A stretch of DNA of 64,000 bases from an uncultured Clostridia bacterium (GCA_937898625.1 CALEJF010000030.1:67411-131410), one strand, 5' to 3'. Counted from the first letter of the stretch, positions 41,669 to 51,213 are shown. Notes: generated from the letters alone by a model not told the origin. Made by a program: numbers and translations.

Positions 41669-43441
41669 ATGCAAGTACAAAGTAAATTTCCTGTGAATGA
41701 ACCTTTTTATGAGGTGCGTCACATCAGAGATTTCAAGGATTTGATTGACCAGAGTGCAAAACTCTTTTCAGACAGACCTGCATATAAACTCAGAAAAAAA
41801 GATAAGACTTATTATGATGTAACACATAGTCAGTTCCGTGACGATATATATAGTCTTGCAAACAGTCTTTTAAAGGACAACTATAACCGTGTACATATTG
41901 CAGTTGTAGGTGCTAATTCATATAAATGGTCTGTGACTTATCTTGCTGTAACTTGCAGTGATAATGTTATTGTACCTATTGACAAAGAACTTACTGCCGA
42001 CAATATGATGGATGTTATCAGAGATTCTGATTCAACAATTCTTTTTGGTGATAAAAAACATATTAAGGAAATCAGTGCGTTAAGAGACAGATTACCTGAA
42101 GGATTTCGTTTCATCTGTTTTGATGATGTGGAAATCGAAGGTGTTGAACTCTATGACGATTATATTGAAATTGGCAGACAAATTTACAAGAATGGCGAAA
42201 AACTTCTTGATAATGTAACTGTTGACCCGATGGCTACAACGGCAATCCTTTTCACATCAGGTACAACAGGTGTTTCAAAGGGCGTTTGCCTCAGTCAGAA
42301 AAATATCTGTGCAGTTGTAATGGGTGCGGCAGGTTGCATTAAAATTACTGAAGAAGACCAGCTTTTATCAATTCTTCCGATTCACCATACTTATGAGTGT
42401 ACAGTTGGTTTCCTCTATATTATTTATTGTGGTGCTTGTATCGGATTTAATCAGGGCCTTCGCTATATTACAAGGGATTTTAAGGAAATCAGACCAACAG
42501 CATTTATTACAGTTCCGCTTCTTATTGAAAAAGTCCACACAAAGATTATGAAAAAAATGGGTGAGAAAAAGGGTGGAATGTTCATATTTAATTTCGGTAA
42601 ATTCGTTTCTGCTGTTACAAATGCAATTGGTATAAAAGGTGTTGGCAGGAAACTATTTGCAGAAGTGATTAATACTTTTGGTGGCAGACTTAAACTTATT
42701 GTTACAGGTGCTGCAGCGCTTGACCCAAAAGTTGCTAAGGACTTTATGGGTATGGGCATAAACCTTTATATCGGTTACGGTCTTACAGAATGTGCTCCTC
42801 TTGTTGCTTGTAATAACGACAGAGTTATGCTTCCTGATTCAATTGGTACTCCAATGCCTGGTGCAGAGGTTGCCATTTACAACCCTGACAATAAGGGCGT
42901 TGGCGAAATCTGGGTAAGAGGACCAATGGTTATGAATGGTTATTATAAAAATCCTGAAGCAACTGCGGAGGTAATTACTCCTGACGGATGGTTCAGAACA
43001 GGTGATATCGGTACATGTGATAATAATAACTGTTACAGAATTACAGGTAGAAGTAAGAATGTTATAGTTACAAGAAATGGTAAAAATATCTTCCCCGAGG
43101 AAGTTGAACTTTATCTCAATGCAAGTCCCGTTGTTGCGGAAAGTATTGTTTTCGATGACGATATTGGCGACGAAGTGTTGGTAAGTGCAGCTGTTTATCC
43201 TAACATTGAGGAACTTCAGAACATTCTCAACCGTGAAGAAATCACAAAGGAAGATATTGCAAAAGCTGTAAGTGATGCAGTTAAGGAAACCAACAGAAAG
43301 CTTCCTAAATATAAGAAAATCAGAAGCTATTATATTAGTGAGGAAGAATTTATAAAAACTACAACAAAGAAAATCAAGCGTCAGGTAAATATTGATAAAA
43401 TAAAACAGGATGCAAGAAACAAGATAAATACAGAGGAATAA
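41669..43441 (+). CDS. AMP-dependent synthetase, long-chain acyl-CoA ligase type
   Basis: A 590-residue adenylate-forming enzyme (ANL superfamily) that would activate a fatty acid as acyl-AMP and then acyl-CoA or acyl-ACP. The P-loop-like motif is ILFTSGTTGVSKG, the A5 motif is YIGYGLTECAP, the A7/A8 region is GWFRTGDIG and the C-terminal catalytic lysine lies in TTTKKIKRQVN. It heads a three-gene set with an iron-sulfur flavoprotein and thioredoxin separated by 4 and 0 bases. The substrate is not clear. Confidence 0.9.
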   Translation: MQVQSKFPVNEPFYEVRHIRDFKDLIDQSAKLFSDRPAYKLRKKDKTYYDVTHSQFRDDIYSLANSLLKDNYNRVHIAVVGANSYKWSVTYLAVTCSDNVIVPIDKELTADNMMDVIRDSDSTILFGDKKHIKEISALRDRLPEGFRFICFDDVEIEGVELYDDYIEIGRQIYKNGEKLLDNVTVDPMATTAILFTSGTTGVSKGVCLSQKNICAVVMGAAGCIKITEEDQLLSILPIHHTYECTVGFLYIIYCGACIGFNQGLRYITRDFKEIRPTAFITVPLLIEKVHTKIMKKMGEKKGGMFIFNFGKFVSAVTNAIGIKGVGRKLFAEVINTFGGRLKLIVTGAAALDPKVAKDFMGMGINLYIGYGLTECAPLVACNNDRVMLPDSIGTPMPGAEVAIYNPDNKGVGEIWVRGPMVMNGYYKNPEATAEVITPDGWFRTGDIGTCDNNNCYRITGRSKNVIVTRNGKNIFPEEVELYLNASPVVAESIVFDDDIGDEVLVSAAVYPNIEELQNILNREEITKEDIAKAVSDAVKETNRKLPKYKKIRSYYISEEEFIKTTTKKIKRQVNIDKIKQDARNKINTEE

Positions 43442-43445
43442 AACA

Positions 43446-44036
43446 ATGTTTTTGGAATATGATAACACTGAAAATAATGCAAATGGGACTTCTGTTTTAG
43501 CTATTATGGCATCCCCTCGCAAATCGGGATATACAGCAAAACTTTTAGGAAGCCTTTTGCGTGAATTTCCAAAGGGTACAAATATTGAAATTGTAAATCT
43601 TTACGATATAAATCCCGTACCTTGTAATGCCTGTGGTTACTGTAAAGCAGGTAACGGATGTTCTAAAAAAGACTTGGAAGATTTCTTTAAGAAATTTGAA
43701 ACAACAGATATAATTATTTTTGCAACACCTATTTATTTTATGGGTGTACCGGCACCATTCAAAGCATTGATTGACCGTTTTCAGCGTTATTATGAGGCTC
43801 GTTTCCGTCGTAATATGAAAAATCCTATTGAGAAACATCGTAAAGCAGCGCTTATTGTTACAAGTGGCAGTGATGGTGAAATAGGTTACGAGGTAATCAA
43901 GCATCAGTTGTTACAAGCATTTTCAGTGCTTAATATTGAACTTTGTGGTGCAACACTTGCACGAAATACGGATAGGTGTGGTGTTGACAAAACAGATGTT
44001 GATAAAGCACGAGCATTATATTGGAAGGTGAGATAA
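43446..44036 (+). CDS. Iron-sulfur flavoprotein / NADPH-dependent FMN reductase family
   Basis: A 196-residue flavodoxin-fold protein. After the FMN phosphate-binding loop ASPRKSGYT comes a compact cysteine motif CNACGYCKAGNGC (CxxCxxCxxxxxC), which matches the [4Fe-4S] motif of Isf-type iron-sulfur flavoproteins. ATPIYFMGVPAPFKALIDR is the conserved flavin-site segment. It probably carries electrons in an anaerobic redox or oxygen-detoxification path. The thioredoxin gene follows without a gap, hinting at a thiol-redox role. Confidence 0.87.
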   Translation: MFLEYDNTENNANGTSVLAIMASPRKSGYTAKLLGSLLREFPKGTNIEIVNLYDINPVPCNACGYCKAGNGCSKKDLEDFFKKFETTDIIIFATPIYFMGVPAPFKALIDRFQRYYEARFRRNMKNPIEKHRKAALIVTSGSDGEIGYEVIKHQLLQAFSVLNIELCGATLARNTDRCGVDKTDVDKARALYWKVR

Positions 44037-44348
44037 ATGGCAGTAATTAAGGTTGATGTAAATAATTTTGCACAAGAGGTTTTAAAATCAGAAAAACCCG
44101 TGCTTCTTGATATGTATGCAGATTGGTGCGGACCATGTATGATGATGGCACCCGAGATTGAAGCTTTTGCAGAAGAAACCGATAAAGTAAAGGTTTGCAA
44201 ACTCAATGTTGACGAAGCAACAGAATTGGCAATCACATTTGGTGTAATGAGTATCCCGACTGTCCTTTTATTCGAAAACGGACAGGAAGTAAAACGCTTT
44301 GTTGGTGCAAAGGAAAAACACCAGATAGCAGAATTTGTAGGTGAGTAA
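44037..44348 (+). CDS. trxA: Thioredoxin
   Basis: A 103-residue thioredoxin with the active site WCGPC near residue 30 and cis-proline in MSIPTVLLFENG. ATG follows GAAGGTGAGA and directly abuts the upstream stop codon. A strong terminator ends the operon. Confidence 0.95.
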   Translation: MAVIKVDVNNFAQEVLKSEKPVLLDMYADWCGPCMMMAPEIEAFAEETDKVKVCKLNVDEATELAITFGVMSIPTVLLFENGQEVKRFVGAKEKHQIAEFVGE

Positions 44349-44352
44349 AACC

Positions 44353-44386
44353 AAAAGGACTGATTGAGAAATCAGTCCTTTTTTAG
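44353..44386 (+). terminator. Terminator after thioredoxin
   Basis: A 13-bp stem AAAAGGACTGATT/AATCAGTCCTTTT with a GAGA tetraloop and T-tail. The rpoC terminator at 60038 has a related stem (GGACTGA/TCAGTCC). Confidence 0.9.
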
Positions 44387-44388
44387 TG

Positions 44389-44462
44389 AATAATGAATAG
44401 TGAAGAATGAATAATTAAGGGTCTGCGACGCAATTATAATCGCAACGCAGTTCCGACATTTT
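44389..44462. repeat. Decayed dispersed repeat
   Basis: ATAATGAATAGTGAAGAATGA is followed by CTGCGACGCAATTATAAT and GCAACGCAGTTCCGACATTT. The last 29 bases (44433-44461) match 60223-60251 with one difference; a shorter relative is at about 1192. It separates the thioredoxin operon from the convergent flavin reductase. Confidence 0.65.
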
Positions 44463-44466
44463 GCAC

Positions 44467-44967
44467 TTATTCTTCCACAACTACCTTTACAATCTCACCC
44501 ACATAAACTCTGTGGAAATCGTTGCTTGCATAGTTTTTCATTATTGTTTCGTCAAGAAAACCATCAGGCTTCATATCCTGATATGCAAGTTTTTTAAGAA
44601 CAATATTAACCTTTGCTTGTTCATAGCCCACTGCATTATCAAGGTCAACAGGCTTAAATCCTGTTTCTGTCATTTTGTCAATATCGCGACCCGACTTGCT
44701 ACCACAAATGCCAAGTTCCTTTTTGTATTCTCCACCAAAGAAGGAAAGGGAAAAATAATCATTATTTTCCATAAATTCATAGGTGTATCTCTGTGGTCTT
44801 ACAAAAACAAAGCAGACATCTTTGTTCCAGAGTTCACCAATTCCGCCCCAGCTAACTGTCATTGTGTTGAATTTGTCCTTTGTTCCCGCGGTAAGTAATG
44901 CCCAGTCGTCATTAATCATTTTAACAAAATTGTCTTTGAGTTCTCTTACATTAATTTCTTTTTGCAT
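44467..44967 (-). CDS. Flavin reductase family protein
   Basis: A 166-residue FMN-binding split-barrel protein. KFNTMTVSWGGIGELW, followed by VFVRPQRYTYEFM and FSLSFFG, is the usual pattern of flavin reductase-like (DUF447-like) proteins in Clostridia. Two further ATGs lie at 44973 and 44976; the one at 44967 is best spaced from AAGGA. Convergent with the thioredoxin operon. The exact redox partner is unknown. Confidence 0.85.
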   Translation of the reverse strand: MQKEINVRELKDNFVKMINDDWALLTAGTKDKFNTMTVSWGGIGELWNKDVCFVFVRPQRYTYEFMENNDYFSLSFFGGEYKKELGICGSKSGRDIDKMTETGFKPVDLDNAVGYEQAKVNIVLKKLAYQDMKPDGFLDETIMKNYASNDFHRVYVGEIVKVVVEE

Positions 44968-45216
44968 AGCCATCATTCCTTAAAAAGTATTATAGTAATT
45001 ATATAATGAAAATTTCAAAATTACAACAAAAAACAATGGATAAATACTGACTGTGTGCAAATTGTCGAAAACTCTTGTCGAACTGTACAAATTTTGAGAC
45101 GAAAGTTTGTATAGTTATTTTTATTCTACACCTTTCTTTAATTTTGTTTTTGTGATAATATAATAGCACTATTTTCAGCCATGTTGTGATGTGGCGTGTT
45201 TGAAGGATGTATAATA

Positions 45217-45441
45217 ATGGAATTCAGTGAAAGATTAAAATATCTCAGATGCTCGAAAATCCCTACTATAACTCAAAAGGATTTGGCAAATGCAATTGGT
45301 GTTACTCAAAGGAAAATATCTTTTATGGAAACAGGCACAACGGAGCCATCGTTAAAGGACATTAAAGCACTTTGTAAGTATTTCAGCGTTTCAGCCGATT
45401 ATCTTCTTGGGTTGCCTAAAAATATGAACTTTCCGGAGTAA
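45217..45441 (+). CDS. XRE family helix-turn-helix regulator
   Basis: A 74-residue single-domain DNA-binding protein. TQKDLANAIGVTQRKISFME is the helix-turn-helix and FSVSADYLLGL the usual C-terminal segment of small Xre regulators. ATG at 45217 follows AAGGATGT. Endonuclease III starts three bases after its stop codon, so the two are cotranscribed. A TATAAT at 45159-45164 is a likely -10 box, and TTGTCGAA repeats at about 45061 and 45074 may be binding sites. Confidence 0.88.
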   Translation: MEFSERLKYLRCSKIPTITQKDLANAIGVTQRKISFMETGTTEPSLKDIKALCKYFSVSADYLLGLPKNMNFPE

Positions 45442-45444
45442 TAT

Positions 45445-46071
45445 ATGACGAAAAAAGAACGCGCAAGACTTCTTGTTGAGGGCTTAAAAAAAGAATACCC
45501 CGACGCAATTTGTTCGTTGACTGCTGACAATCCCTTTGAGTTGCTTGTGGCTACAAGGCTTTCTGCACAATGTACGGATGCAAGAGTTAATCTCGTTACA
45601 CCTGCACTTTTCAGTAAATACAGGACACTTGATGATTATGTAAATGCCGATGTAAAGGATATTGAGGAGATTATTCACTCTTGTGGATTTTATCACGGTA
45701 AGGCTCGCGATATAATTGAAATGGCAAGGGGAGTAAGGGATAGATTTAATGGTATTGTTCCCGATAATATTGAAGATTTGACCTCTCTGCAGGGTGTTGG
45801 CAGAAAAACAGCCAATTTAATTGTTGGTGATGTATATAAAAAACCTGCCGTTGTGGCGGATACTCATTTAATAAGACTGACTAACCGAATGGGACTTGTA
45901 AATACAAAAGACCCTAAAAAGGTTGAAATGGAGTTAAAGAAAATTCTTCCACCTGAGGAGAGTAACGATTTTTGTCATCGTGCAGTTCTCCACGGCAGAG
46001 CAGTATGTACAGCGCGAAAAGCAAATTGTGAAAACTGCTCATTAAAAGATGTTTGCAAAAAGATAATGTAA
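45445..46071 (+). CDS. nth: Endonuclease III
   Basis: A 208-residue base-excision-repair glycosylase/AP lyase for oxidised pyrimidines. The helix-hairpin-helix LQGVGRKTANLIVGD holds the catalytic lysine; VVADTHLIRLTNRMG holds the catalytic aspartate. The C-terminal [4Fe-4S] motif is CTARKANCENCSLKDVC (Cx6Cx2Cx5C). Coupled to the small Xre gene upstream. Confidence 0.96.
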   Translation: MTKKERARLLVEGLKKEYPDAICSLTADNPFELLVATRLSAQCTDARVNLVTPALFSKYRTLDDYVNADVKDIEEIIHSCGFYHGKARDIIEMARGVRDRFNGIVPDNIEDLTSLQGVGRKTANLIVGDVYKKPAVVADTHLIRLTNRMGLVNTKDPKKVEMELKKILPPEESNDFCHRAVLHGRAVCTARKANCENCSLKDVCKKIM

Positions 46072-46074
46072 TCA

Positions 46075-46161
46075 ATTTCGTAGGGGACGGCATCCCCGAC
46101 GCCCCAAAGTAATCTAATGGTTAAACTTAAGGGTCGTCGAGGACGCCGACCCCTACGAATT
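46075..46161. repeat. GTAGGGG-type palindromic repeat
   Basis: An 87-bp near-palindrome: the left end TTTCGTAGGGGACGGC and the right end GCCGACCCCTACGAA are imperfect inverted repeats that could form one long hairpin. It is related to the 146-bp element at 8097. It lies right after nth and might terminate transcription. Confidence 0.7.
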
Positions 46162-46180
46162 AAAGTATCCTGTTTATATA

Positions 46181-46210
46181 TTGTATTTTATATTTAATTT
46201 ATGCTATACT
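46181..46210 (+). promoter_or_regulatory. Promoter for the membrane protein gene
   Basis: TTGTAT (46181-46186), 18 bases and TATACT (46205-46210), about 30 bases before the start codon. Confidence 0.6.
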
Positions 46211-46241
46211 ATTAACATATTATGGAAATGAGGTAAAAATT

Positions 46242-47996
46242 ATGGACCCAATTAATGTAGATTTTGGTAATAAAAGCGTAATGCCCGAAACACCAAAGGG
46301 AAGCACATGGAAAAAAGTTCTTGTAAGTCTTTTGGTTTCTTTGGTTGTGGCTGGGATTGCTTATTATCTTATGCTCCCTGCACTCAATTTTAAGGCACTT
46401 GAACTTTACATTTACCTTGCAGTAGTAATTCTGTCATATATTGCTGCTTTTGGTGTGGTTTCAAGGGCATATTTTCGTCCTGAGTATATGGAATATGCAA
46501 AGAATAAGGTGAAAATTCCCATTATACTTATCCTTGCTCTTGTTGTAGTTGTGGCAATAGGATTTGTCACAGGTGCAGAATTTTTCCGTGCAAAGGACTA
46601 TGCAAAGATTATTGATGTTAAAGAAGGCGACTTTGCAGAGGATATTGCTGAAATTGATTTCCGGAGTGTACCCAGACTTGATAAGGATTCATCAAATATG
46701 CTCGCAACCCGTGCTTTAGGTGACCTTTCTGACTATGTTTCACAGTTTGTTGTAAATGAGTATTATTCAACACAGATTAACTATAAAGGCACTCCGGTCC
46801 GTGTGCAGTCACTTGAATATGGTGATGTTTTTAAATGGCTTAAAAATACAAAGAATGGTATTCCTGCATATATCATTGTTGATATGACAACTCAAAAGGC
46901 TGAGCCTGTAAGACTCGAAGAGGGTATGAAATATTCACCTGCAGAGCATTTTAATGAATATCTTATCCGTCATGTCCGCTTTAAGTATCCTACACTTATG
47001 TTTGGTGACCCTTCATTTGAAATCGACGAAACAGGCAGACCATTCTGGATTGTTCCCGTGCTTGATAAGACAATTGGTCTTTTTGGCGGCACAGATGTAA
47101 TTGGTGCAATTATTGTTGACTCAATCAATGGTGACACAACTCTTATTTCAACAAGTCTTGACGGCACAACAAAGCTTCCTACTGATAAATTTGTAAACGA
47201 TAAAGAGTTTCAATGGATTGACAGAGTTTATTCTTCAACAATCGTAAATCAGCAGTATAATTACTATGGTAAATATAATCAGGGCTTCTGGAATTCAATA
47301 ATCGGTCAGGAAAATGTTCGTGTTACAAGTCAGGGATATAATTATTTAGCACTTAACGATGATGTTTATATGTACACAGGCGTAACATCAATCAGTTCTG
47401 ACCAGTCAATTATCGGTTTTGTTCTTATTAACCAGAGAACAAAAGAGGCTGTTTATTACCAACAAGCAGGTGCTCTTGAAGAAACAGCAAGAACCTCTGC
47501 ACAAGGTAAGGTTCAGGAAAAAGGCTATGTTGCAACTTTCCCACTTCTTCTCAATGTAAGCGGTGAACCAACATACTTTATGGCTCTTAAGGATGCAAGC
47601 CAGTTTGTTAAGATGTATGCAATGGTTAATGTTGAGCAGTCAACAATAGTTGGTGTTGGTTCTAACCTTACAGAATGTATTGAGAATTACGCATTAGAAC
47701 TCGAAAAGAGTGGTGTTAATGTGGATGTTGATGTGGACTCAATGGGCGAGGAGCAAACACCTGATGCACCAAAGGTTGAAACTATTGATGTAACAGGCAC
47801 AGTTGAGGAAATCAGAAGCACCATCACAGGTGGCGAAACTTATTTCTACATTAAACTTACGGACAATGCAACATATTATAAGGTTGCTGTTAAGGATGCA
47901 GAAAAAATTGTAATCCTCAATGTTGGCGACACAATAACATTCACAGTCAATAAAGACGCAACGGGCGAAATTGTGACAGTCAATTCAGTAAAATAA
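46242..47996 (+). CDS. Conserved-looking membrane protein of unknown function
   Basis: I do not recognise the family. The 584-residue product has three membrane segments near the N-terminus (about residues 25-45, 55-73 and 92-110) and then about 470 residues that should lie outside the cell. That part contains repeated beta-rich segments with many Tyr and Asn residues (for example NQQYNYYGKYNQGFW) and ends, after an acidic linker near residue 505, in about 75 residues that read like a small OB-fold (VTGTVEEIRSTI...GDTITFTV). Start ATG follows GAGGTAAAA. Alone between two terminator or repeat structures. No catalytic motif was seen. Confidence 0.8.
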   Translation: MDPINVDFGNKSVMPETPKGSTWKKVLVSLLVSLVVAGIAYYLMLPALNFKALELYIYLAVVILSYIAAFGVVSRAYFRPEYMEYAKNKVKIPIILILALVVVVAIGFVTGAEFFRAKDYAKIIDVKEGDFAEDIAEIDFRSVPRLDKDSSNMLATRALGDLSDYVSQFVVNEYYSTQINYKGTPVRVQSLEYGDVFKWLKNTKNGIPAYIIVDMTTQKAEPVRLEEGMKYSPAEHFNEYLIRHVRFKYPTLMFGDPSFEIDETGRPFWIVPVLDKTIGLFGGTDVIGAIIVDSINGDTTLISTSLDGTTKLPTDKFVNDKEFQWIDRVYSSTIVNQQYNYYGKYNQGFWNSIIGQENVRVTSQGYNYLALNDDVYMYTGVTSISSDQSIIGFVLINQRTKEAVYYQQAGALEETARTSAQGKVQEKGYVATFPLLLNVSGEPTYFMALKDASQFVKMYAMVNVEQSTIVGVGSNLTECIENYALELEKSGVNVDVDVDSMGEEQTPDAPKVETIDVTGTVEEIRSTITGGETYFYIKLTDNATYYKVAVKDAEKIVILNVGDTITFTVNKDATGEIVTVNSVK

Positions 47997-48015
47997 TCAA
48001 TACACCATTAATTTA

Positions 48016-48045
48016 AAAACCGGACAGGATTTCCTGCCCGGTTTC
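48016..48045. terminator. Bidirectional terminator, stronger for the minus strand
   Basis: AACCGGACAGG/CCTGCCCGGTT. On the plus strand it has one A-C mismatch; on the minus strand that position is a G-U pair and a TTTTT follows, so it suits the beta-galactosidase gene best. Confidence 0.8.
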
Positions 48046-48061
48046 TTTGTGTTATATTAAC

Positions 48062-51000
48062 TTATTTAATCGGTGACATACGGAATGTGTATGTATAAAC
48101 CTTATTTGGTTTGAGTTGATACTTTTCTCTAACCTGTGCGTCACCCGGCATATCGCCACCAACACCTATTTGATTTAAGTCAACATTGAATGTTGTAATA
48201 TCATAATGTGGTAATTCGTGGATATGCTTTGCAAGTTGTAACTGGTCTTGAGTGTAATGCCATGCACTGAAACAAATTGGTGTGTCACCCATAGCCTCAA
48301 AGCGAAGACCTTTATTTTCCTTGTTTCTGATTTCAACCCATCTAACATCGGTACGGTTACCATTTTCCTGTGGTCTCATATAATGATGTTCAAGGTCTGC
48401 AACACTCTTTTCGTGGAGAGTAATCTTACCACCTGTTTTTCTGTCAAAATATGTTTCCTGTGGGCCACGACCATACCATTTAACCTGGTCAAATTCGCGA
48501 AGAAGTCCCATCTTTGTACCGAAACGGAGAAGATTGAAATTCTTTGGTGTACCTGTGTGAGAAATCTCAATGCTACCGTCAGGACTGATTACGAATTTAG
48601 ATGTAACACCTGAGAAGAATTGAACACTCCAGTTAATTTCCACAACAACCTGACCGAGAGAATTCTTTGCAACTGATTTAACTGTTCCCTTTGCATTGTT
48701 TGTTGCTCTCTGCCAGTTGAAATATGGGTGGAACGGGATAAGGAATGGTACGAAGTTTGTATTTGAAAGGTCGTTGTCAGTTACCGCACGGAAATAGTTT
48801 GGAGTAACTGCTGCTTTAAGGTATTCTTTGCCATCGTATTTAAGTGATGTGATTTTACCACCGTCAATTTTAATAGAGAATCCGTCGCTGTTAGCAAATA
48901 CCATATTACCATTCTTGATATATGTAATCTGACCGTCAATAAATGTCTTTTCTTCAGGTTTAACAGTTTTCACAACAAACTGGTCAAAGCCTTGCTCATA
49001 TCCTGCCTCACACCAAGGATGTGCAGTTTTGTTAAGGAATGAAACAATAAGTACACATTCCTTTTCAGGAAGACTTGCTAAATCATAAGGAATTGTAAAA
49101 TCAACCTGTGAAAGTGGAGCACAGTTAATGTCAACAATGCCACTCTGAATTTCAACACCCTCTGCCTGCAAACTCCACTTGAACTCAAAATCTGAAAGGT
49201 CAGTAAAGAGTTTCTTGTTGATAAGAGTGAATTCGCCCTTGTTCAAATCTTTTTCCTTAACCTTGATTTCACAATAAACCTTCTTGACCTCAAAGTATGA
49301 TGGGTGAGGTTTTCTGTCGGCTGTGATAATACCGTTTGCATTAAAGTATGTGTTCGAGCCCGTCATAGCAGTTGTGTTAGGAAGATGTGTGTATCTGCCC
49401 GGCTCATATGGCTCAAAGTCAGTACCGTAAAGCCATTGGTCGCCCTTTTCTGTCTTTCTGCGGATTGCCTGGTCAACAAAGTCCCAGATATAACCACCAC
49501 ACATATGCTCGTGTGCTTCAAAGTCATCCATATATTCCTGGAAGTTACCAAGGCTGTTTTCCATAGCGTGAGCATATTCACAAAGAAGAACAGGTCTGCA
49601 GTAATCCTCTTTCTTAATTGGCTTTGAGTCGGCTGCAAGAGCATTTGCAATATTGTCATAAAGTGAGATTTCAATAGGCTCTTTGTTGCAGAGTTTCTTC
49701 ATAACACTTTCAACAGGATACATTCTTGAAATAACATCACTCTTTGTAAAGTTAAAGTCGCCTTCATAGTGGAATTGACGAGTGCTGTCTAATTTAAGGG
49801 CAGCTTTCTTCATTTCCATAAAGTTGCTACCGTCACCGGCCTCGTTACCCAGTGACCACATAAATACACAAGCGTGGTTTCTGTCACGGAGTACCATTCT
49901 TTCCATTCTGTCAACAACTGCTGCTGTCCACATTGGGTTATCCCCCGGAACACCCTTACGGCGAACACCGTGAGTTTCAAGGTCACATTCGTCCATAACA
50001 TAGAAACCATATTCGTCACAGAGTTCATAGAAATATGGGTCGTCAGGATAATGGGAAGTACGAATAGAGTTAATATTCGCATTCTTCATAAAGTTGAGGT
50101 CCTGATGGTATCTTTCAGTTGGAACTGCCCAACCGTTATCAGGGTCAAAGTCGTGACGGTTAACACCACGAAGCATAAGTGGTTTACCATTGAAAAGGAA
50201 CTTTTCGCCGATAATTTCAACTTTCTTGAAGCCAAAACGGATTGACTTGTATGTTGTCTTTCCGTCTGCAGTAATACTGATGAGTAATTTATAAAGATAT
50301 GGACTTTCAGCGGACCATTTCTTTGGATTTTCAATCAACTTGTTAAATGTGATTTTACCACCGTCAGTTTCTGTTTCACCAAGGAGGATTCTGCTGTCCC
50401 CGTCAATGATTTCTGCCTTAACTTTTGCAGTACCGTTTTTATCGTAGTTGTTTACCTGAATTTCAAGGGAAGTGTTACTGTCTTTATATTCAGCATCTAA
50501 ATCAGTTGTAATAAAGAAATCACGAATACATTTTTTAGGCTCAGCGAAAACATAAACCTCTCTGTAAAGACCGCAAAGAAGCCACATATCCTGATTTTCA
50601 AGATAAGCACCGTCAGAAAAACGGTAAACTTTAACTGCAACTCTGTTTGAGCCCTTACGAGCAAATTTTGTAATGTCAAATTCGTGAGGAGTCATTGAAC
50701 CCTGTGAGTAACCAACATATTCACCATTGAGATAAACCTCAATAGCAGATTTTGCAGCACCGAAGTGTAAAAATATTTCCTGACCGTCAAAGTTTTCAGG
50801 CATATGGAAATCACGAACATAAATACCGATTTCCTGCATATCGTGGTCGATTGATGGAATTTTGTTTTTGCTTCTGCTGATTGCACGGCAATATGTAGAC
50901 GCATAGTAGTAAGGATAACTTTCAGTATCCTGACCAATCTGCCAAACTGACGGAACATCAATATCACGCCAGAAAGAAGGGTCAAAACTGTCAAGATAAA

Positions 51001-51193
51001 AATCTGTAGGACAGTTGTTAAGTCCTCTCTGCCAATGGAATTTCCATTTGCCGTTAAGACTCATTTTTGTAGCCGGTGTAGCTCTACCAAGAGCATCTGC
51101 TTCGTTGTCATAAGAAAAAGCAATAACGTGACCGTCTTCCTTGTTTCTCTTAAAGACTGCGGGATTTTCCCAATCATAAGTATAACTTCTCAT
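48062..51193 (-). CDS. Glycoside hydrolase family 2 beta-galactosidase, LacZ type
   Basis: A 1043-residue enzyme with the full five-domain LacZ layout: N-terminal sugar-binding domain (from WENPAVFKRNKEDGH), immunoglobulin-like domains, TIM barrel and the C-terminal Bgal_small_N domain. The acid/base glutamate is in MWSLGNEAGDGSN; a further conserved glutamate is in LCEYAHAMENS, where most LacZ proteins have MGNS. No signal peptide, so it acts in the cytoplasm on imported beta-galactosides. ATG at 51193 follows TGGAGGG. It lies 20 bases after the DUF815-type ATPase, probably in one transcript. Confidence 0.93.
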   Translation of the reverse strand: MRSYTYDWENPAVFKRNKEDGHVIAFSYDNEADALGRATPATKMSLNGKWKFHWQRGLNNCPTDFYLDSFDPSFWRDIDVPSVWQIGQDTESYPYYYASTYCRAISRSKNKIPSIDHDMQEIGIYVRDFHMPENFDGQEIFLHFGAAKSAIEVYLNGEYVGYSQGSMTPHEFDITKFARKGSNRVAVKVYRFSDGAYLENQDMWLLCGLYREVYVFAEPKKCIRDFFITTDLDAEYKDSNTSLEIQVNNYDKNGTAKVKAEIIDGDSRILLGETETDGGKITFNKLIENPKKWSAESPYLYKLLISITADGKTTYKSIRFGFKKVEIIGEKFLFNGKPLMLRGVNRHDFDPDNGWAVPTERYHQDLNFMKNANINSIRTSHYPDDPYFYELCDEYGFYVMDECDLETHGVRRKGVPGDNPMWTAAVVDRMERMVLRDRNHACVFMWSLGNEAGDGSNFMEMKKAALKLDSTRQFHYEGDFNFTKSDVISRMYPVESVMKKLCNKEPIEISLYDNIANALAADSKPIKKEDYCRPVLLCEYAHAMENSLGNFQEYMDDFEAHEHMCGGYIWDFVDQAIRRKTEKGDQWLYGTDFEPYEPGRYTHLPNTTAMTGSNTYFNANGIITADRKPHPSYFEVKKVYCEIKVKEKDLNKGEFTLINKKLFTDLSDFEFKWSLQAEGVEIQSGIVDINCAPLSQVDFTIPYDLASLPEKECVLIVSFLNKTAHPWCEAGYEQGFDQFVVKTVKPEEKTFIDGQITYIKNGNMVFANSDGFSIKIDGGKITSLKYDGKEYLKAAVTPNYFRAVTDNDLSNTNFVPFLIPFHPYFNWQRATNNAKGTVKSVAKNSLGQVVVEINWSVQFFSGVTSKFVISPDGSIEISHTGTPKNFNLLRFGTKMGLLREFDQVKWYGRGPQETYFDRKTGGKITLHEKSVADLEHHYMRPQENGNRTDVRWVEIRNKENKGLRFEAMGDTPICFSAWHYTQDQLQLAKHIHELPHYDITTFNVDLNQIGVGGDMPGDAQVREKYQLKPNKVYTYTFRMSPIK

Positions 51194-51213
51194 ATTTCCC
51201 TCCAAATATATCT

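Noticed and set aside
42839..43522. 227-codon minus-strand ORF inside the acyl-CoA ligase gene
   Set aside because: Antisense to clear ANL motifs, rich in Phe, Cys and Ile as expected for a shadow frame.
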